A stretch of DNA of 64,000 bases, taken from Rhododendron vialii (taxonomy: Eukaryota; Streptophyta; Magnoliopsida; Ericales; Ericaceae). The stretch spans positions 20,293,611 through 20,357,610 of the forward strand of contig NC_080558.1 in the NCBI RefSeq assembly GCF_030253575.1. The letters are read 5' to 3'. Position 1 is the first letter of the stretch. Each line of letters begins with the position of its first letter. The notes under the pieces were generated by a model, which worked only from the letters and a program-made list of their open reading frames with translations, did not search any database and was not told the origin of the DNA. The position numbers were made by a program, and so were the translations under genes. Of this stretch, positions 1 through 11,481 are shown piece by piece.

Positions 1-273
1 GATTCCATTTCATATAGTTAGGGTTTTTTACGGATTATTAGGGAACCCTAATTTTTCAGAAATTATAATATTTTGACAAATTCAAAATACTTAAACTACA
101 TTCGATATGGTTGTAATATGGTGACACGGGCTTTTGGAACAATGACGTAGTAAATCTATGGATTTCTCTTTCGAAAATTGTCTTTGGAAATTTTAAAGCC
201 TGGAAAAAGAAAAATATTATTGAAAATCTCTTTTCAATATTTTTTAATGTCTCCAAATTTCCGGGGTGTTACA
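1..273. mobile_element. Probable LTR tail, cut by the window edge
   Basis: The stretch ends GGGGTGTTACA at 263-273, which closely matches the end GGGGCGTTACA of the well-supported solo LTR at 1900-4233. Its early part (GGGAACCCTA and AT-rich sequence) also has an LTR-like look. The 5' end lies outside the window, so a target-site duplication cannot be checked. It may be a 3' LTR or a solo LTR of a related Ty3-type family. This is inference from one shared terminus. Confidence 0.35.
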
Positions 274-787
274 GGGCCTATAGTGAACTTTTTATCGTAT
301 TTTTATACTTTTCCAATTACTCTCGTTAAGATGGGATGGGCGATTGCTCCAAAAAATTTGGCCCGGATCTAACAATAGTAAAGAATAAAACAACTAAAAA
401 GACAGAATCTAAAAAGACATCAAAAAGTTAAGTCGAAGAACACAATTTTCAGAACATTTTTAAATGAATTACGGGAACCCCAACTTCTGAATAAAATAAA
501 AAATAAAAACCCTATTTTTTAATGAACAATATAAAATACATGTATGTAGACGATGTGAGAAAGCTAATACTTTTACATTTTTACTCCTAACAATAATAGA
601 TGATAGCATGTTGCGTCTTTATTTTAATTAAGGGTGAAAAAAAAACCCCGGTAAATCGTAAGATGACAAAATTGTAATTATAAAGTAAACAAAATATATG
701 GGGCTAAAGAGAATTTTTCATAGCTATATGGATATGGGTGTAAAGAGAGATTGATGCCAAAAAGGATATCTTCGAGTTCAAAAATAA
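274..787. other. Intergenic, nothing recognised
   Basis: AT-rich sequence without a coding signal or a clear repeat. The last eight bases, AAAAATAA, are the left target duplication of the next element. Confidence 0.5.
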
Positions 788-1111
788 GGGCGCCGCTATT
801 CGCAGCCCTTTATTTTCTCCCAAAGCCCGTTAAAAATTTTCAATTATATTCGACAATTAGTTACCGAAATTGAGATATATTTTCAGCATCCAATTACCGA
901 AATATAATATTTTTTTCAACAACTATTTACTAAAAATATATGTTCGGCAGTTGTTTACCGAAAGTTGAACATATTTTCGACATGTAGTTACCGAAATATA
1001 ATCTTGTTTTCAACAGCTATTTACCGAAATGTTATTTATGATTTTCAACAACCATTTACCGAAATGTAGTGGGCTATGGGAGAAAATAAAGGGCTGCGAA
1101 TAGCAGCGCCC
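788..1111. mobile_element. Non-autonomous TIR DNA transposon (MITE-like, 324 bp)
   Basis: Both ends carry a long, nearly perfect terminal inverted repeat of about 40 bp that starts GGGCGC and continues through GCTATTCGCAGCCCTTTATT. An 8-bp direct repeat, AAAAATAA, flanks it at 780-787 and 1112-1119. The inside has no coding potential and several spaced copies of a TTACCGAAAT motif. The duplication length and TIR point to a hAT-like or Mutator-like non-autonomous element; 8 bp favours hAT, but a shared C would make it 9 bp. Confidence 0.75.
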
Positions 1112-1119
1112 AAAAATAA

Positions 1120-1666
1120 TTAAGCCTCCTACATTCTTAAGTAAATTAATTATCTTCTTTCTTATTTTACGTGGAACACACATTCATCCAGTTAATAGAA
1201 AATAGTACAAAAAAACGTTGAATATGTTCATGGTTGCTATTCGAAGATAATGAATAGAAAGAGAGAATCACTCCCATATGTAGTGTGTGTATGTATTAAT
1301 CAAATAATAGATAGTAAATGGGTCGGTTTGAAAATAAACCAAATGCGAGTCATAGAATATTAATCTCGTCAGATTTAAACCTAACTCCTAACTAAAGGGT
1401 CCGACAATTTTACTACCTTTCAGCGAAGTAAATTGACCTAAGGTTAAGATAAATAAGGTTTTGATTCGAATTTTTCTCTCATTTATGTATCATAGACCAG
1501 CAGAGATATTTTCATTCCTTGTCTACCCTTTACTGTTCCAGTATTTTCCGTGCCACAGCAATTCGAGATAGAGAATCTATATCAAAAAGTCTAACTGTTG
1601 GAATAATGTTATCTATTGCTATTTGATACATTACGGTCAGTAACATTGGTCCATTAGCTAAAGGTA
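1120..1666. other. Intergenic / uncertain left edge of plastid insert
   Basis: No gene is seen. The plastid match is certain from trnS-GGA (1667) rightward. The 1500-1666 part may be plastid spacer too, but I do not recognise it, so the left boundary is left open. Confidence 0.4.
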
Positions 1667-1753
1667 CGGAAAGAGAGGGATTCGAACACTCGATAAACAA
1701 AAGCCTACATAGCAGTTCCAATGCTACGCCTTGAACCACTCGGCCATCTCTCC
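1667..1753 (-). pseudogene. trnS-GGA: Plastid-derived tRNA-Ser(GGA) copy
   Basis: Read on the minus strand this is an 87-nt class II tRNA starting GGAGAGATGGCCGAG, with anticodon GGA in the loop TTGGAACTG and a long variable arm, as in plastid trnS-GGA. The T-stem holds a mismatch (GAGTG facing CCCTC, usually GAGGG), which suggests decay after transfer to the nucleus. It lies about 2.7 kb from ycf3 only because an LTR has inserted between them. A functional nuclear role is unlikely. Confidence 0.85.
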
Positions 1754-1899
1754 TACATAATGATTATGACACAAAAACGGAGTGAATAGCGAGTCATTCC
1801 AATTATATTATTATTGGATAGGTATAACCCATCAATTCGAACTAGAAAGAAAGTTTTCATTAAAGAATGATCTTTCTTTCGGGGCTTGGGGGCTAAAGA

Positions 1900-4233
1900 T
1901 GTAACGACCCGGATTTTTGACCTAATTTTTTTAATACAAATTTATATTGTTAAATTTCTAATTCAATAATTAATTAGATTGAATAATTAAAATATATTAT
2001 TACATGTATAATTGATATTATTTGCGCTATTATTTAAGATATATATTTAAACTTTAGATATACAGGAAATTAGGGATTCCATATTCATCTCTTATCTTTC
2101 CTATCTAAATTCTAACTAGAACTCTATTCAAATTAACTCTCCACTTCTCTCTCTCTCATTCTATACATATATGCGTCAACATACATTCTCACATTATACA
2201 TAAACGCGTCCACATACATTCTTATCTTATACATATACGCGTCCACATACATTAGATTAAAGAAAACCCCACCAAATGTGGCACTTGTTCTCTATCTCTC
2301 TTATCATTATCAGTATCTTTCTCATTTACTCTCCTTCTCCATTCTACCACTTCCACACTTATCTTCTCATATTCTTACTACCTTATTCTCTCCCATTATA
2401 TATACCCACATAAATCCGAAAATTGAACACCAATATATTATTTCACTCCCAATTCTATTATTGAGTCTAGAATAGAGAGAGAGAGAGACGGATTTCTTCA
2501 TAAAATCCCTCCGTACATCATATTCATGTTCTCAATCAACCACTACATCACCAAGTATCCACAAACCACGTTCCAATTAGCCCCGAGTCTCCTGCTGCCG
2601 CCGCCGTCTTTTTCATTTTACCGAAATCATTCGCAAACTAGTACCTGCTCTTTCGGCCGGATTTAAGGTAGAATAATTGCTTCCCTATTTTCTCCTAAAT
2701 ATTAAATAATTTCTATATGATGAATTTGAAAAGTTATAATGGAATTTGTCATACCCGCGAATCAAACCAGAAGTACTCTGTTTCTTGAAAAATTGAAAAC
2801 CGAAGGCTACTGTAACATGCACGTTTTTCTTTTAAAGTGAGATATTATGAAATTGCAGTTTGCCCCTGAATATACTTTAGTTCTCAATTTGAACCTAAAC
2901 TATGTGGTTGATTTATTTTTAGTAGAATAAGCGCATGCTATAATTAATTAATTTACTTGTTCAACGAATCTTAAGGGCATCGGTTCAATCATAAAATATT
3001 ATGTGTTTACTTACTCGCACAATATTATTTAATATGTACTTTTATCTCATTGCAATGTATTATGTTATGAATCGAGCTGTTTTTGATTGTATCATGTTGT
3101 TCGTGTTGGAATGGGCTTGGGTTCATAGGTGGTTTCGAGTAGTGAACAAGTAGAAGTGGTTAAGTAAAGGATAAAATGGTAAAGTTGATTAAGGATGTTG
3201 GGTACCGGTAAAGTACTTTTAGTTGAGTTGGGAAACGGTAAAAGACCCCGAGTACGGTAAAGTACTCAGAGTGTGTGGAGGACGGTAAAGGACTCCGGGT
3301 ATAGTATTTGGGATACGGTAAAGGATCTTAAATACGGTACAGTACCCAGTGTGTGTGTGGAGGACGGTAAAGGACTCCGGGTATAGTATTTGGGATACGG
3401 TAAAGGATCTTAAATACGGTACAGTACCCAGTGTGTGTGTGGAGGACGGTAAAGGACTCCGGGTACAGTATTTTGGGAAACGGTAAAGGATCCTTGAATA
3501 CGGTATAGTACCCAGTGTGTAGATTAGGGGTAAGGTAAAGTACCCAGTGTGTAGAGTTGGGAGACGGTAAAGGATCCTGACAATGAGATAGTGCGACCGC
3601 TAATGCTAAGTTGTCACGGTGAGCTGTTCCTTTATTATGGTTGTAAGCGAATCCAGACTGGATACATAATTTAGTAGTATTCGCTTAGAACCCTAGTGCA
3701 GGACAAATAAAGGGAGAGTTATTCCATGGGACGGTCAAAGTTAGTGAATATGGGAGGAAAGGACCTTGTGGAAAGGATTCTTAGATTTCATGTAAGATAA
3801 TGGATAGTAAAAGAAAGGGCGATGTGTTATTATTCTGTACCTCCTATGAATTGATATATTGTTGATCTGCTAAATGTAGAGTAAGGGATTGGTAGGATTG
3901 GGATTATTCTACTGGGTGAATTATCACTCACGGATACGTTTGTATCCTGGTAAATCGTTTGCTTCGGCGATCAATATGCCAGAAGGTGCAGGGTTCAATG
4001 GTGGAGCTGTTTGACACAGGAAGAATACCAAGAGCAGAGACCAAGTGTGCGTGAGATTTGAATCAAGACTAGAGTTGCTCTGAAGATATTCAAATAAAAT
4101 GTTGGATTCTTTTTGTTGTATTTTTTTTAATGTACATTTTGTATAACGACAAATAGGGGCCTAGTAGTTTATAAAATTCAGTGTATTTTAGGGTTAATGC
4201 TTTCGAAATTCCTTGGAAAATCGGGGCGTTACA
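1900..4233. mobile_element. Solo LTR (2334 bp), probably Ty3/Gypsy-type
   Basis: It begins TGTAACGACCC and ends GGGGCGTTACA, so it has the TG...CA ends and short inverted termini of an LTR. Perfect 5-bp target duplications AAAGA flank it at 1895-1899 and 4234-4238. There is no primer-binding site, no coding domain and no second LTR, so it is a solo LTR left by recombination between LTRs. The length and ends suit large plant Ty3/Gypsy LTRs, but family assignment is inference. It sits inside plastid-derived DNA and is therefore younger than that insertion. Confidence 0.88.
3190..3545. repeat. Tandem repeat inside solo LTR (82-bp unit)
   Basis: About three and a half copies of an 82-bp unit, with the marker GGAGGACGGTAAAGGACTCC recurring near 3276, 3358 and 3440. 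A shorter sub-motif, ACGGTAAAG, recurs inside each unit and for some distance on both sides. Expanded sub-repeats are common in long plant LTRs. Confidence 0.85.
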
Positions 4234-4547
4234 AAAGATACAATTTTTTTTTCGGAAAAACTGTTCAAAAAAAGGGTTTCTTTATATTTGCGAAGACGAT
4301 GTCCCCCCCTTTTTTTTTGAAATGAATCTCTTTTATGTTATTTCGTACGGTACAATTCTTTTCTTTGTGGGATCATTTTACCATGAGGGATAATGAGAAG
4401 AATTAGAGAATGGATTGCTACTTATGCCTAGATCTCGAATGAATGGAAATTTTATTGATAAGACCTTTTCAATTGTAACCAATATCTTATTATGAATAAT
4501 TCCGACAACTTCAGGAGAAAAAGAGGCATTTACGTATTATAGAGATG

Positions 4548-5259
4548 GTGCGATTTGATTTTTTTTGATCGCTCTCAGTCTTATGAGAAAGACACAGGAT
4601 TCGGAATAAAAATAAAATTTTTGAACTAAATCTACGCTTGTTGAAAGTGAAGTTTGTAAAGAAACCAATTCTTTCTGTCGTGTATCCTCGATTAATGCAG
4701 TCTCAGATGCTATACTTCAACTGCGGATTCAGGTATTAAGCGAAAGGTTACACCTAGCGGTTTGTATTCCAGCTCAATCCGACTCTACTAGTACCAATAG
4801 GTGGCATAGAGGAAGAAGCACTACACCTAGGAATCAACAACGCGAAAACTATGTTATAAATTACCCCTTTACTTATCGGGCTCGGGATTAACAAGAATGG
4901 TTGGGACAACAAACGTCCATCTCGTTCGTATTTTGGATACTCGTATAACCATCGAAGGCTGTTGAAGTGACTCGTTCCTAGAAATTCAGAGGCGTTGAGA
5001 ACAAAGAAATTGTTGGAATTATCATTTCTATCTAGCACCAACACGTTTGATGTTAAGAAAAGAGCTCTTGCAGGAAGGTTGGTTAGAGATTTCTTGTAAA
5101 AACACTAGCCTTGCTCAGTTAAGAATGAGAATATTTTCATATTATTTTTTGATTCCATGTATTTTTTTCATTATACACAGAAAGGAGGAGCCGTATGAAA
5201 TGAAAATCTCACGTACGGTTCTGGAACGGAGATTCTTTGACTTAAATGACGACCGTAAC
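4548..5259 (+). other. Group II intron 1 of ycf3 pseudogene
   Basis: It starts GTGCGATTTG, the group II 5' consensus, and has a domain V-like hairpin near 5188-5222 (GAGCCGTATG ... CGTACGGTTC). The 712-bp length suits the first ycf3 intron of angiosperm plastids. Confidence 0.8.
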
Positions 5260-5489
5260 GGATGTCAGCTCAATCCGAAGGAAATTATGCAGAAGCTTTA
5301 CAGAATTATTATGAAGCTATGCGACTAGAAATTGATCCCTATGATCGAAGTTTTATACTCTATAACATAGACCTTATCCACACAAGTAACGGAGAACATA
5401 CAAAAGCTTTGGAATATTATTTTCGAGCACTCGAACGAAATCCATTCTTACCTCAAGCTTTTAATAATATGGCCGTGATCTGTCATTAC

Positions 5490-6232
5490 GTGCGACTATC
5501 TCCACTATAGGAAGAAAAAAGAAAAGAAAGAAAAAATCTGCTAGTAAATACTAGAAACAAAAAAGGATTTCTACATATGTATCGTCTATAACAACGATTT
5601 TTATGAGCTGTAGTAAAGAAATAAACTTCATAGAAGCCTAAATATGAAGAAATAGAGATGCCTCTTTTATTTCTATGGATAAAAAAGAATCTAATTGATA
5701 GAGGAAGCACTGTAAAGATTAATTAGCGAGGTTTTAGGCCAATACAATAATAACTGCATACTTATGTCATGATGTGATATAAAAGTTTCGAATTGACTTA
5801 TGTAATAAGGTCGAGCCACGAAGGTCGTGAGCAGCAGTGTAGGATCAGATCCCAACGATAGTCAGTCTTTTCTTTTTTAGATTATAGGAAGGGAAGTCTT
5901 TTTCAAAGACTCTATATAAATATCTATATGAAACTGAGATAGTTACCTTTCAGAAAATTCTAAGGGTAAGGGGAAATGTCTATTCTTTATTCCTATGAAG
6001 GTGGGAGAAAAGATAAAACGAAAACCGATTATTCATCCAAATTCAAGTTTAAAACTCATAAAATTAACCTCTTTTGTTTAGCCCGAAAAATGGGCTAGAT
6101 CTAGGAGAAATCTCATTCAGTTAGATATGGTAGATTAAAATGCGATATCAAAAGAATTGATGGCTGAGCCGTATGAGATAGGAAACTCTCAAGTACGGTT
6201 CTAAGGGATGGGATTGACCGGCCTATTCCGCC
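5490..6232 (+). other. Group II intron 2 of ycf3 pseudogene
   Basis: It starts GTGCGACTAT and has a domain V-like hairpin near 6166-6203 (GAGCCGTATG ... AGTACGGTTC), followed by the exon 3 junction. The length is 743 bp. Confidence 0.8.
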
Positions 6233-6395
6233 CGGGGGGAACAGGCCATTCGACAGGGAGATTTTGCAATTGCGGAGGCTTGGTTCGATCAAGCCGCTGA
6301 GTATTGGAAACAGGCTACAGCGCTTACTCCTGATAATTATATTGAAGCACATAATTGGTTGAAGATCACTAGACGCTTCGAATAAATAGCAAAGA

Positions 6396-6399
<4 letters not shown>

Positions 6400-6455
<56 letters not shown>
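6400..6455. repeat. (AT)n microsatellite
   Basis: A pure AT dinucleotide run of about 55 bp marks the right edge of the plastid insertion. Such runs are often found at NUPT junctions, but this one may simply be coincident. Confidence 0.95.
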
Positions 6456-6458
<3 letters not shown>

Positions 6459-6828
6459 GGGTAAATAATTCATTTAATTTGTGTAAAGAGAGCGGTGCAC
6501 GAGCAAACCCTAGTTTTATACATGTGTGATAACTTTAGCTCGTGTCCAGAACGGTTAATTGAGAGGGTCCAATTTTTTAATGATCCTATATTGCATGTAG
6601 TGGTGAAGGAGCGTGAGACAGCTTCAAGGGAGTGGGAATTAGGGGTGAAAAAAATTGGTAAACTGAACTGAAAGTCGAAACGGGCCAAACTAGAGATTTG
6701 GTTTGGTATATAGAGTCAAATGGTTTGGTCTAATTTGAGTTTTGGCCAAACTGAAAAAGAATTGGTTTGGTTTGGTTCGGTTCGGTTTGCCACATTCCGA
6801 TCCAAAATAGATCAGACTGGACTGAATA

Positions 6829-6829
<1 letters not shown>

Positions 6830-6871
<42 letters not shown>
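6830..6871. repeat. (CA)n microsatellite
   Basis: An uninterrupted CA run of about 42 bp. The short reading frames across it are low-complexity artefacts. Confidence 0.95.
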
Positions 6872-6875
<4 letters not shown>

Positions 6876-7814
6876 GCAAGAAATTGGCAAAAATAATAAC
6901 CAGAAAATGCTTGATTTGAGCAGTTTTTTATTGAACCGTTCAATAAAGTTCAATAAAAAAATTGTTCGGATGAAGTCCTCTCCAGTCATTTTTTTTGCTG
7001 ATTTCTCACGGTTAACCTTAAAATCATATTCTAATTATATTGAGCGGCTCGGAACATCAAAATTCAATCGGGAACTTGAGGGGTTTAGAGGTTTTTTTAA
7101 GGGTCCAGTTCCGCCCCGATATATATATATAGTTAACAACAAAAATAGATTGGGTTCCTATTATGAGTATTCTCTAAGGTTTTGATGTGCAACGCCTCCT
7201 CATCTCTTTTGCTTTCGATCTTGTTGATGAGAAACGTAGGGTTTGCTTGCAAGTATTGCTCTCAATGATTCAATTAGATATCTTGACTTGTTCTAATGTT
7301 GTTTCTAGTGGTTAGTTCTTACTCTAGTGTTTTGCATACTTTTGTTATAATTTTTTCTTAGGCCTCCATCAATTGCACGGAAAGGATTAATAATAATCAA
7401 AAAATCAAATTTTTTTTCTATAACTTTTTGTGTGCAGTTATCAGAAAAACTGCAGGACCAACAATTTCAACTTTTTAATTGAGAAATACTTTCCTACAAA
7501 ATAGTTGTTGCTAAAATGAAAGAATTTCTTACTTTACTGCAAGATTTCTAGTTAAAAGAATACATACAGGAAATTAAATTTCATTTTCCTTTACTTCAGC
7601 TCATTTTACTTTTTTTAGTTAGGAACCAATGTTTCTACATACTATTCCCGACAACTGAACGGAGCCTTAGAGAACAACTATTGTTGTGTGTTACATTTGC
7701 TAGTTTATTTCCGCTAGGTCATTAAAAAAAATATGATTAGTATATAAAAAAATCAAAAACCTTTTGATTGAGTGTTGCTTGCGCATAAGTAATAAATTGA
7801 AAAAATGGGAATTA
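6872..7814. other. Intergenic, no gene seen
   Basis: AT-rich sequence. A 92-residue open frame on the + strand (about 6907-7185) lacks any recognisable domain and begins in simple sequence; I do not call it a gene. Confidence 0.5.
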
Positions 7815-7830
7815 ACTAGTCAAATCAAAC

Positions 7831-8400
7831 TGGGGTTTTTTTTTTTTTTTTTCCGGAGTATCCGGCTCTTCTCTGACTGATTTTCCCAGTTCGGTTGTGT
7901 TCCAGTTCAGATTTTCCCCGTATCTGGAGGGTAGAGGAGGTGGGTGAATAGCATCACCGGGGTTTGATCTCCTCGAAGTACTGTCGGTCTGAGGCTTCCT
8001 CAGATTCGCCGGTGTGCGACGGTGGAATAAGTTCGTGGTGTGTTCAGCTTCAGCGACTCGATCCGACAGTGGAGCATGCAGATCTTCAGGCGCCATGGGT
8101 GAATCAACTGTTGGTTTTGCTCCGACATGAGAGCTGTTTTTCTCTTTTGTTGTTTCTTAGTTGTTGTTGCTTTTTCAGATTTTAGTTATGCTTTGATTTC
8201 TGCGGGTTTGAGCTGAGGGTCCATTAGGATTCTCTACTACTTGGACCTAGATTGGTTTATAATCTAGGCGTTTTGTCGGTCCTGCTTGCAGGGGGTGCCT
8301 GTATCAAAGTCTTGGTAGTTTTGGTTATTTCCTATACCTTTTGATGAAATCTGTATTGCCTTCGGGTTTTGAAATGAAATTGACAATTTTAAAAAAAAAA
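7831..8400 (+). mobile_element. Retroposed insert with poly(A) tail and 16-bp target duplication
   Basis: A perfect 16-bp direct repeat, ACTAGTCAAATCAAAC, flanks the insert at 7815-7830 and 8401-8416. The insert ends in a poly(A) run, the signature of LINE-driven target-primed integration. Its body is GC-richer than its surroundings and reads like the 3' end of a plant L1 LINE, or a processed transcript, without an intact ORF. Oddly it also begins with a long T run (about 7836-7853), which a simple 5'-truncated copy would not have. Confidence 0.75.
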
Positions 8401-8955
8401 ACTAGTCAAATCAAACCAAACCAGATCAAATCATTAGCATGAGTTTGATTTGGTTTGTAAAATGTTCAAACCAAACTATTTAGGCAAGTAGTGGGAAGGT
8501 TTCACTCATTTCGCTACAGATTCAACTCTTGTCCATTTTGTATAGTCTAGTTGGTCAAATTATTATTTTTTGATTTGCAGGTTGTGTAGGGCCCAATTAG
8601 ATAATTCAAACCGTTTATATTATAGAACCTGGCAATACGAGTACCCATATTGAAAATCGTTGTGATCAAATTTGTATTGATCCCTGATCGGAGCGGACTT
8701 TTTCTATAAAATGGAATTAGGCACACTGGATAAGAATCCAATTGTTGCAAGTTACTCCAATATGTTCCACTCAGATATTAATACAAATCCGATCAAGATG
8801 ATTTTCGGCATGGTTATTGGTACTGCCAATAAATTTTACAATATGAACTATTCAAATAATTGAATTGTGCCCTACATGACCTGCAAAAGAAAACAAAAAA
8901 ACTGGACCATACCAAACAGGACGAATCCTGACACTACTATTAGGATTGGGAAATC

Positions 8956-9134
8956 CTACAGTGCTGCAGGGGTGGTAAGGCGGCTGATCCGGCCGTTCAT
9001 TTTGACATTGACTGCTTGAATTTAATCCGAACTTCCATTAATCTGAATCGTCATTATTCGAATTAAAAAACGAGCTATCTGTCGTCAAAATGAACGACGA
9101 CCGAATCGACCGCTTTATAGCCTCTGCAGTGCGG
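8956..9134. mobile_element. Foldback / MITE-like inverted repeat
   Basis: Imperfect inverted arms: the left arm runs from GTGCTGCAGG to CCGTTCATTTTGAC, and the right arm complements it (GTCAAAATGAACG to CTCTGCAGTGCGG). The pairing covers about 50 bp per arm with mismatches. A related right end, CCTTTGTAGTGCGGG, occurs near 39004-39018, which suggests a dispersed family. No clear target duplication was found. Confidence 0.5.
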
Positions 9135-10094
9135 AAATGCCCCGGTCCCTACCGCTACACCAATTCACAACATATGGAGTATACAAAAGTAGGCAAATCT
9201 CTGCTGCGTGAACCAACCAACAAAAGTAGGCGATAGAAAAAACACCCAACAAAAGTAGGCAAAGGTTGTACAGTAGTACGGTGACGTGTACGGATAGGCA
9301 ACATACATACGACAAACCCCCGACCATCTGTCATTAATACTGTGGGACCCCAAAGGCGGAGATAGTGAACGGAAAGGACGGCGGCCACCGCACGTGTTCT
9401 TTTCAGTGGTTCGGTCCCCACTTCTCCAGTTTTTGGTCCGTTTCCTCCGCCGATTTCTACTTTTTTCCTTGCGCTTATCTTTTTTGGATGATCATTTCCT
9501 TGTGCTTATCCGGAAAGGTACGGTCCAGGGGAATGATCAACGTAAGCGCTGACGCACGAACCCTCGATTCTACTCCTAGGACTCCTTTTTCTTTCTTTCC
9601 CTAATACTACTATATATTCATCCATGTAAATATGATGCAGTCCGTTTATTTCGTTTAAAATGATTTGTTTAAGGTTTTTGATAAAAATCAACTCAATTTA
9701 ATATTGGTAAATTTGTGTAAGAAACATTCAAATTTGTTTTATAAAAGCGTTTATGAAACATGAAGCAAAGTTGTATATTTTGTAAATATCTTTACCAAAA
9801 TCGGATTGAGTTGGACGAAATGAGCAGCTTCGATCATTATTTTGGGATTTGAGACAAATCCAGAACCTGTATGTACGTGATGTATGTACATGAATGTAAA
9901 GCAGTTTATCTTTTTTTTTGAACATCACTCTTGAGTCTTGTAAAAATGCTTGTCGCTCATAGGGTGCCGTGTACATGAAGGATGTGCGTGTACACAAAGA
10001 CGATAACATGTGAGTGCATTTTGAATTGGTGTTGTATATACTCCATCCGTTCCACTTTAAATGTCCCATACGAAAATTCATACATTTTTAAACC
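9135..10094. other. Intergenic, no gene seen
   Basis: It contains three short dispersed copies of the motif CAAAAGTAGGC between 9184 and 9260. It also holds a stretch resembling one arm of a Stowaway MITE, ACTCCATCCGTTCCACTTTA, at about 10040, without its partner end. Confidence 0.5.
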
Positions 10095-10116
10095 CCACAC
10101 ACACACACACACACAC

Positions 10117-10167
<51 letters not shown>
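10095..10167. repeat. Compound (CA)n(TA)n microsatellite
   Basis: A CA run of about 23 bp is followed by an AT run of about 48 bp. It lies just after a lone Stowaway-like end, which may have been disrupted by this expansion. Confidence 0.95.
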
Positions 10168-10168
<1 letters not shown>

Positions 10169-11481
10169 CTATATATTATTAGGCATTTTGGGTTTTATTT
10201 TGAATAGCATTTCAAAAAACAGTTGGGTAAAAATTAGATAAGACAAACTTAATTGGACCTTACATGACCTGCAAATAATTGGGCTGTTAGCAATAATTGG
10301 CTTTTTGGGCTTTTTTATTTTTTTGATTCATCTCAATAAGACGAACTAATAATTTATAAAAATTTGATAAAAAACTAATAAATGCGAAAAAAATTTAGAT
10401 AAAGACAAAATTCAAAGAGCCCAAAAAGCTCGATGAGGAGAACAACACCTAATTGATAATGAGAAAACAAACAAATCAGTGATATTTACTATGAGCTGTT
10501 AGAGTCAAATCAAAATGCACTGCTTTTGAAAATCTTTGAAATTTATTCAATTCATTCAATTGCAATACAATTGATTTATTTTCAACATTTTTTCCTCGCT
10601 TTGAAGGTACGTACTCCATACTTTTTAAAAGAACTACCACTACAAAAAAAATCGAGATCTCCCATCGGTTTTTTAGCAACGGTCAAAAAAAAAAAAACTG
10701 TCAGTATCAAAAGAGCCTAATAACGCACGGTATCACTCATGAATAGTTTCAACAACTTGAACGTTTTGACCTTTTATAACTGAATTATGAGATATTTAAG
10801 ATTTGAAAATTGGAACGAAGTAAAATGAGATTTTTTTATTATTTTTATTTAAGAGGTTAGAGAACAATGTCTACATGTATCATGAGAGAGCAATAACAAA
10901 ACAATACAACAATCATGTATTAAGAGGCTGACATAACCATCCAATTAATAGGCCATACGAGGATTAAATAAATTACTTGTGCATATATATTTTTGCCTAG
11001 ATTAATTTTTTCAAAAGACACATGTCAAGTTTCAAATTCGAATTGGTTCCTGGTCCTAGCCAATGGTAAAGAATTGACATTTAGGGATATTTTATTTGTT
11101 TTTAATAATTTTTTTTGTGTGCTAATAAGTCTTTTCTACAATAAAAATTGAACATCTATAGCAGTACAGCCATAAAACGAACAAAAAAAAAATAATGAAA
11201 GACAGTTTTCACAGTATTTTCAGATATTTTTTTTTCTTTTGTCTTGGTTAAGTTGTCGAGTCTTTTCAAATTTTAATTCGTAATGACCTGTCAATTGCAA
11301 ATGTACGAGGGTGTCCAACCAATCACTTAAATTTCTTTTTCACCACATGAATGAATATTGTGGCTCACGAAGGTTGAGTCTTTCACTTTACAGCTAGCCA
11401 CTCTCACACTAGAATGTGTTTATATATCTCTGTCATGGAGAAAAGGTCGTTCGTTTGTAACCACATCCACGTTTTCCTGGT
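10168..11481. other. Intergenic, no gene seen
   Basis: AT-rich. The part at 10310-10440 resembles one arm of the MITE family best seen at 21084-21437: it shares the motif TGATTCATCTC followed by runs of AAAAACTAATAAATGCG type. No coding signal is visible. Confidence 0.45.

Larger units (their letters stand above)
4424..6385 (+). pseudogene. ycf3: ycf3 (pafI) plastid-derived pseudogene, three exons
   Basis: ycf3 encodes a TPR protein that assembles photosystem I in plastids. Exons read at 4424-4547 (124 nt), 5260-5489 (230 nt) and 6233-6385 (153 nt), the plastid gene's usual sizes, totalling 168 codons plus stop. Exon 1 starts [13 protein letters not shown], exon 2 contains the TPR stretch [15 protein letters not shown], and exon 3 ends LKITRRFE. 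Both introns start GTGCGA and end with domain V-like hairpins. Codon 24 (4493-4495) is TGA where the family has Arg, readable as CGA to TGA. No nuclear promoter or transit peptide is visible, and group II introns are not spliced from nuclear transcripts, so the copy is dead. Confidence 0.93.
1667..6398. other. Nuclear plastid DNA insertion (NUPT): trnS-GGA to ycf3
   Basis: The segment keeps the plastid gene order trnS-GGA next to ycf3 in opposite orientation, with both ycf3 group II introns present. It is nuclear rather than organellar because it sits among nuclear retrotransposons, is split by a solo LTR (1900-4233), and carries damaging changes: an in-frame stop in ycf3 exon 1 and a mismatch in the tRNA T-stem. 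If the LTR is removed, the spacer reads straight through the AAAGA at its ends. The right edge is an (AT)n run just after the ycf3 stop codon. Confidence 0.9.

Noticed and set aside
1530..1739. 69-residue open frame on the minus strand
   Set aside because: Much of it is the plastid trnS-GGA copy read as protein. The rest matches nothing I recognise.
4754..5044. 96-residue open frame on the minus strand
   Set aside because: It lies wholly inside group II intron 1 of the ycf3 pseudogene on the other strand.
1667..6398. Reading this part as true plastid genome sequence
   Set aside because: It is interrupted by a solo LTR, flanked by nuclear transposons, and ycf3 exon 1 has a stop codon.
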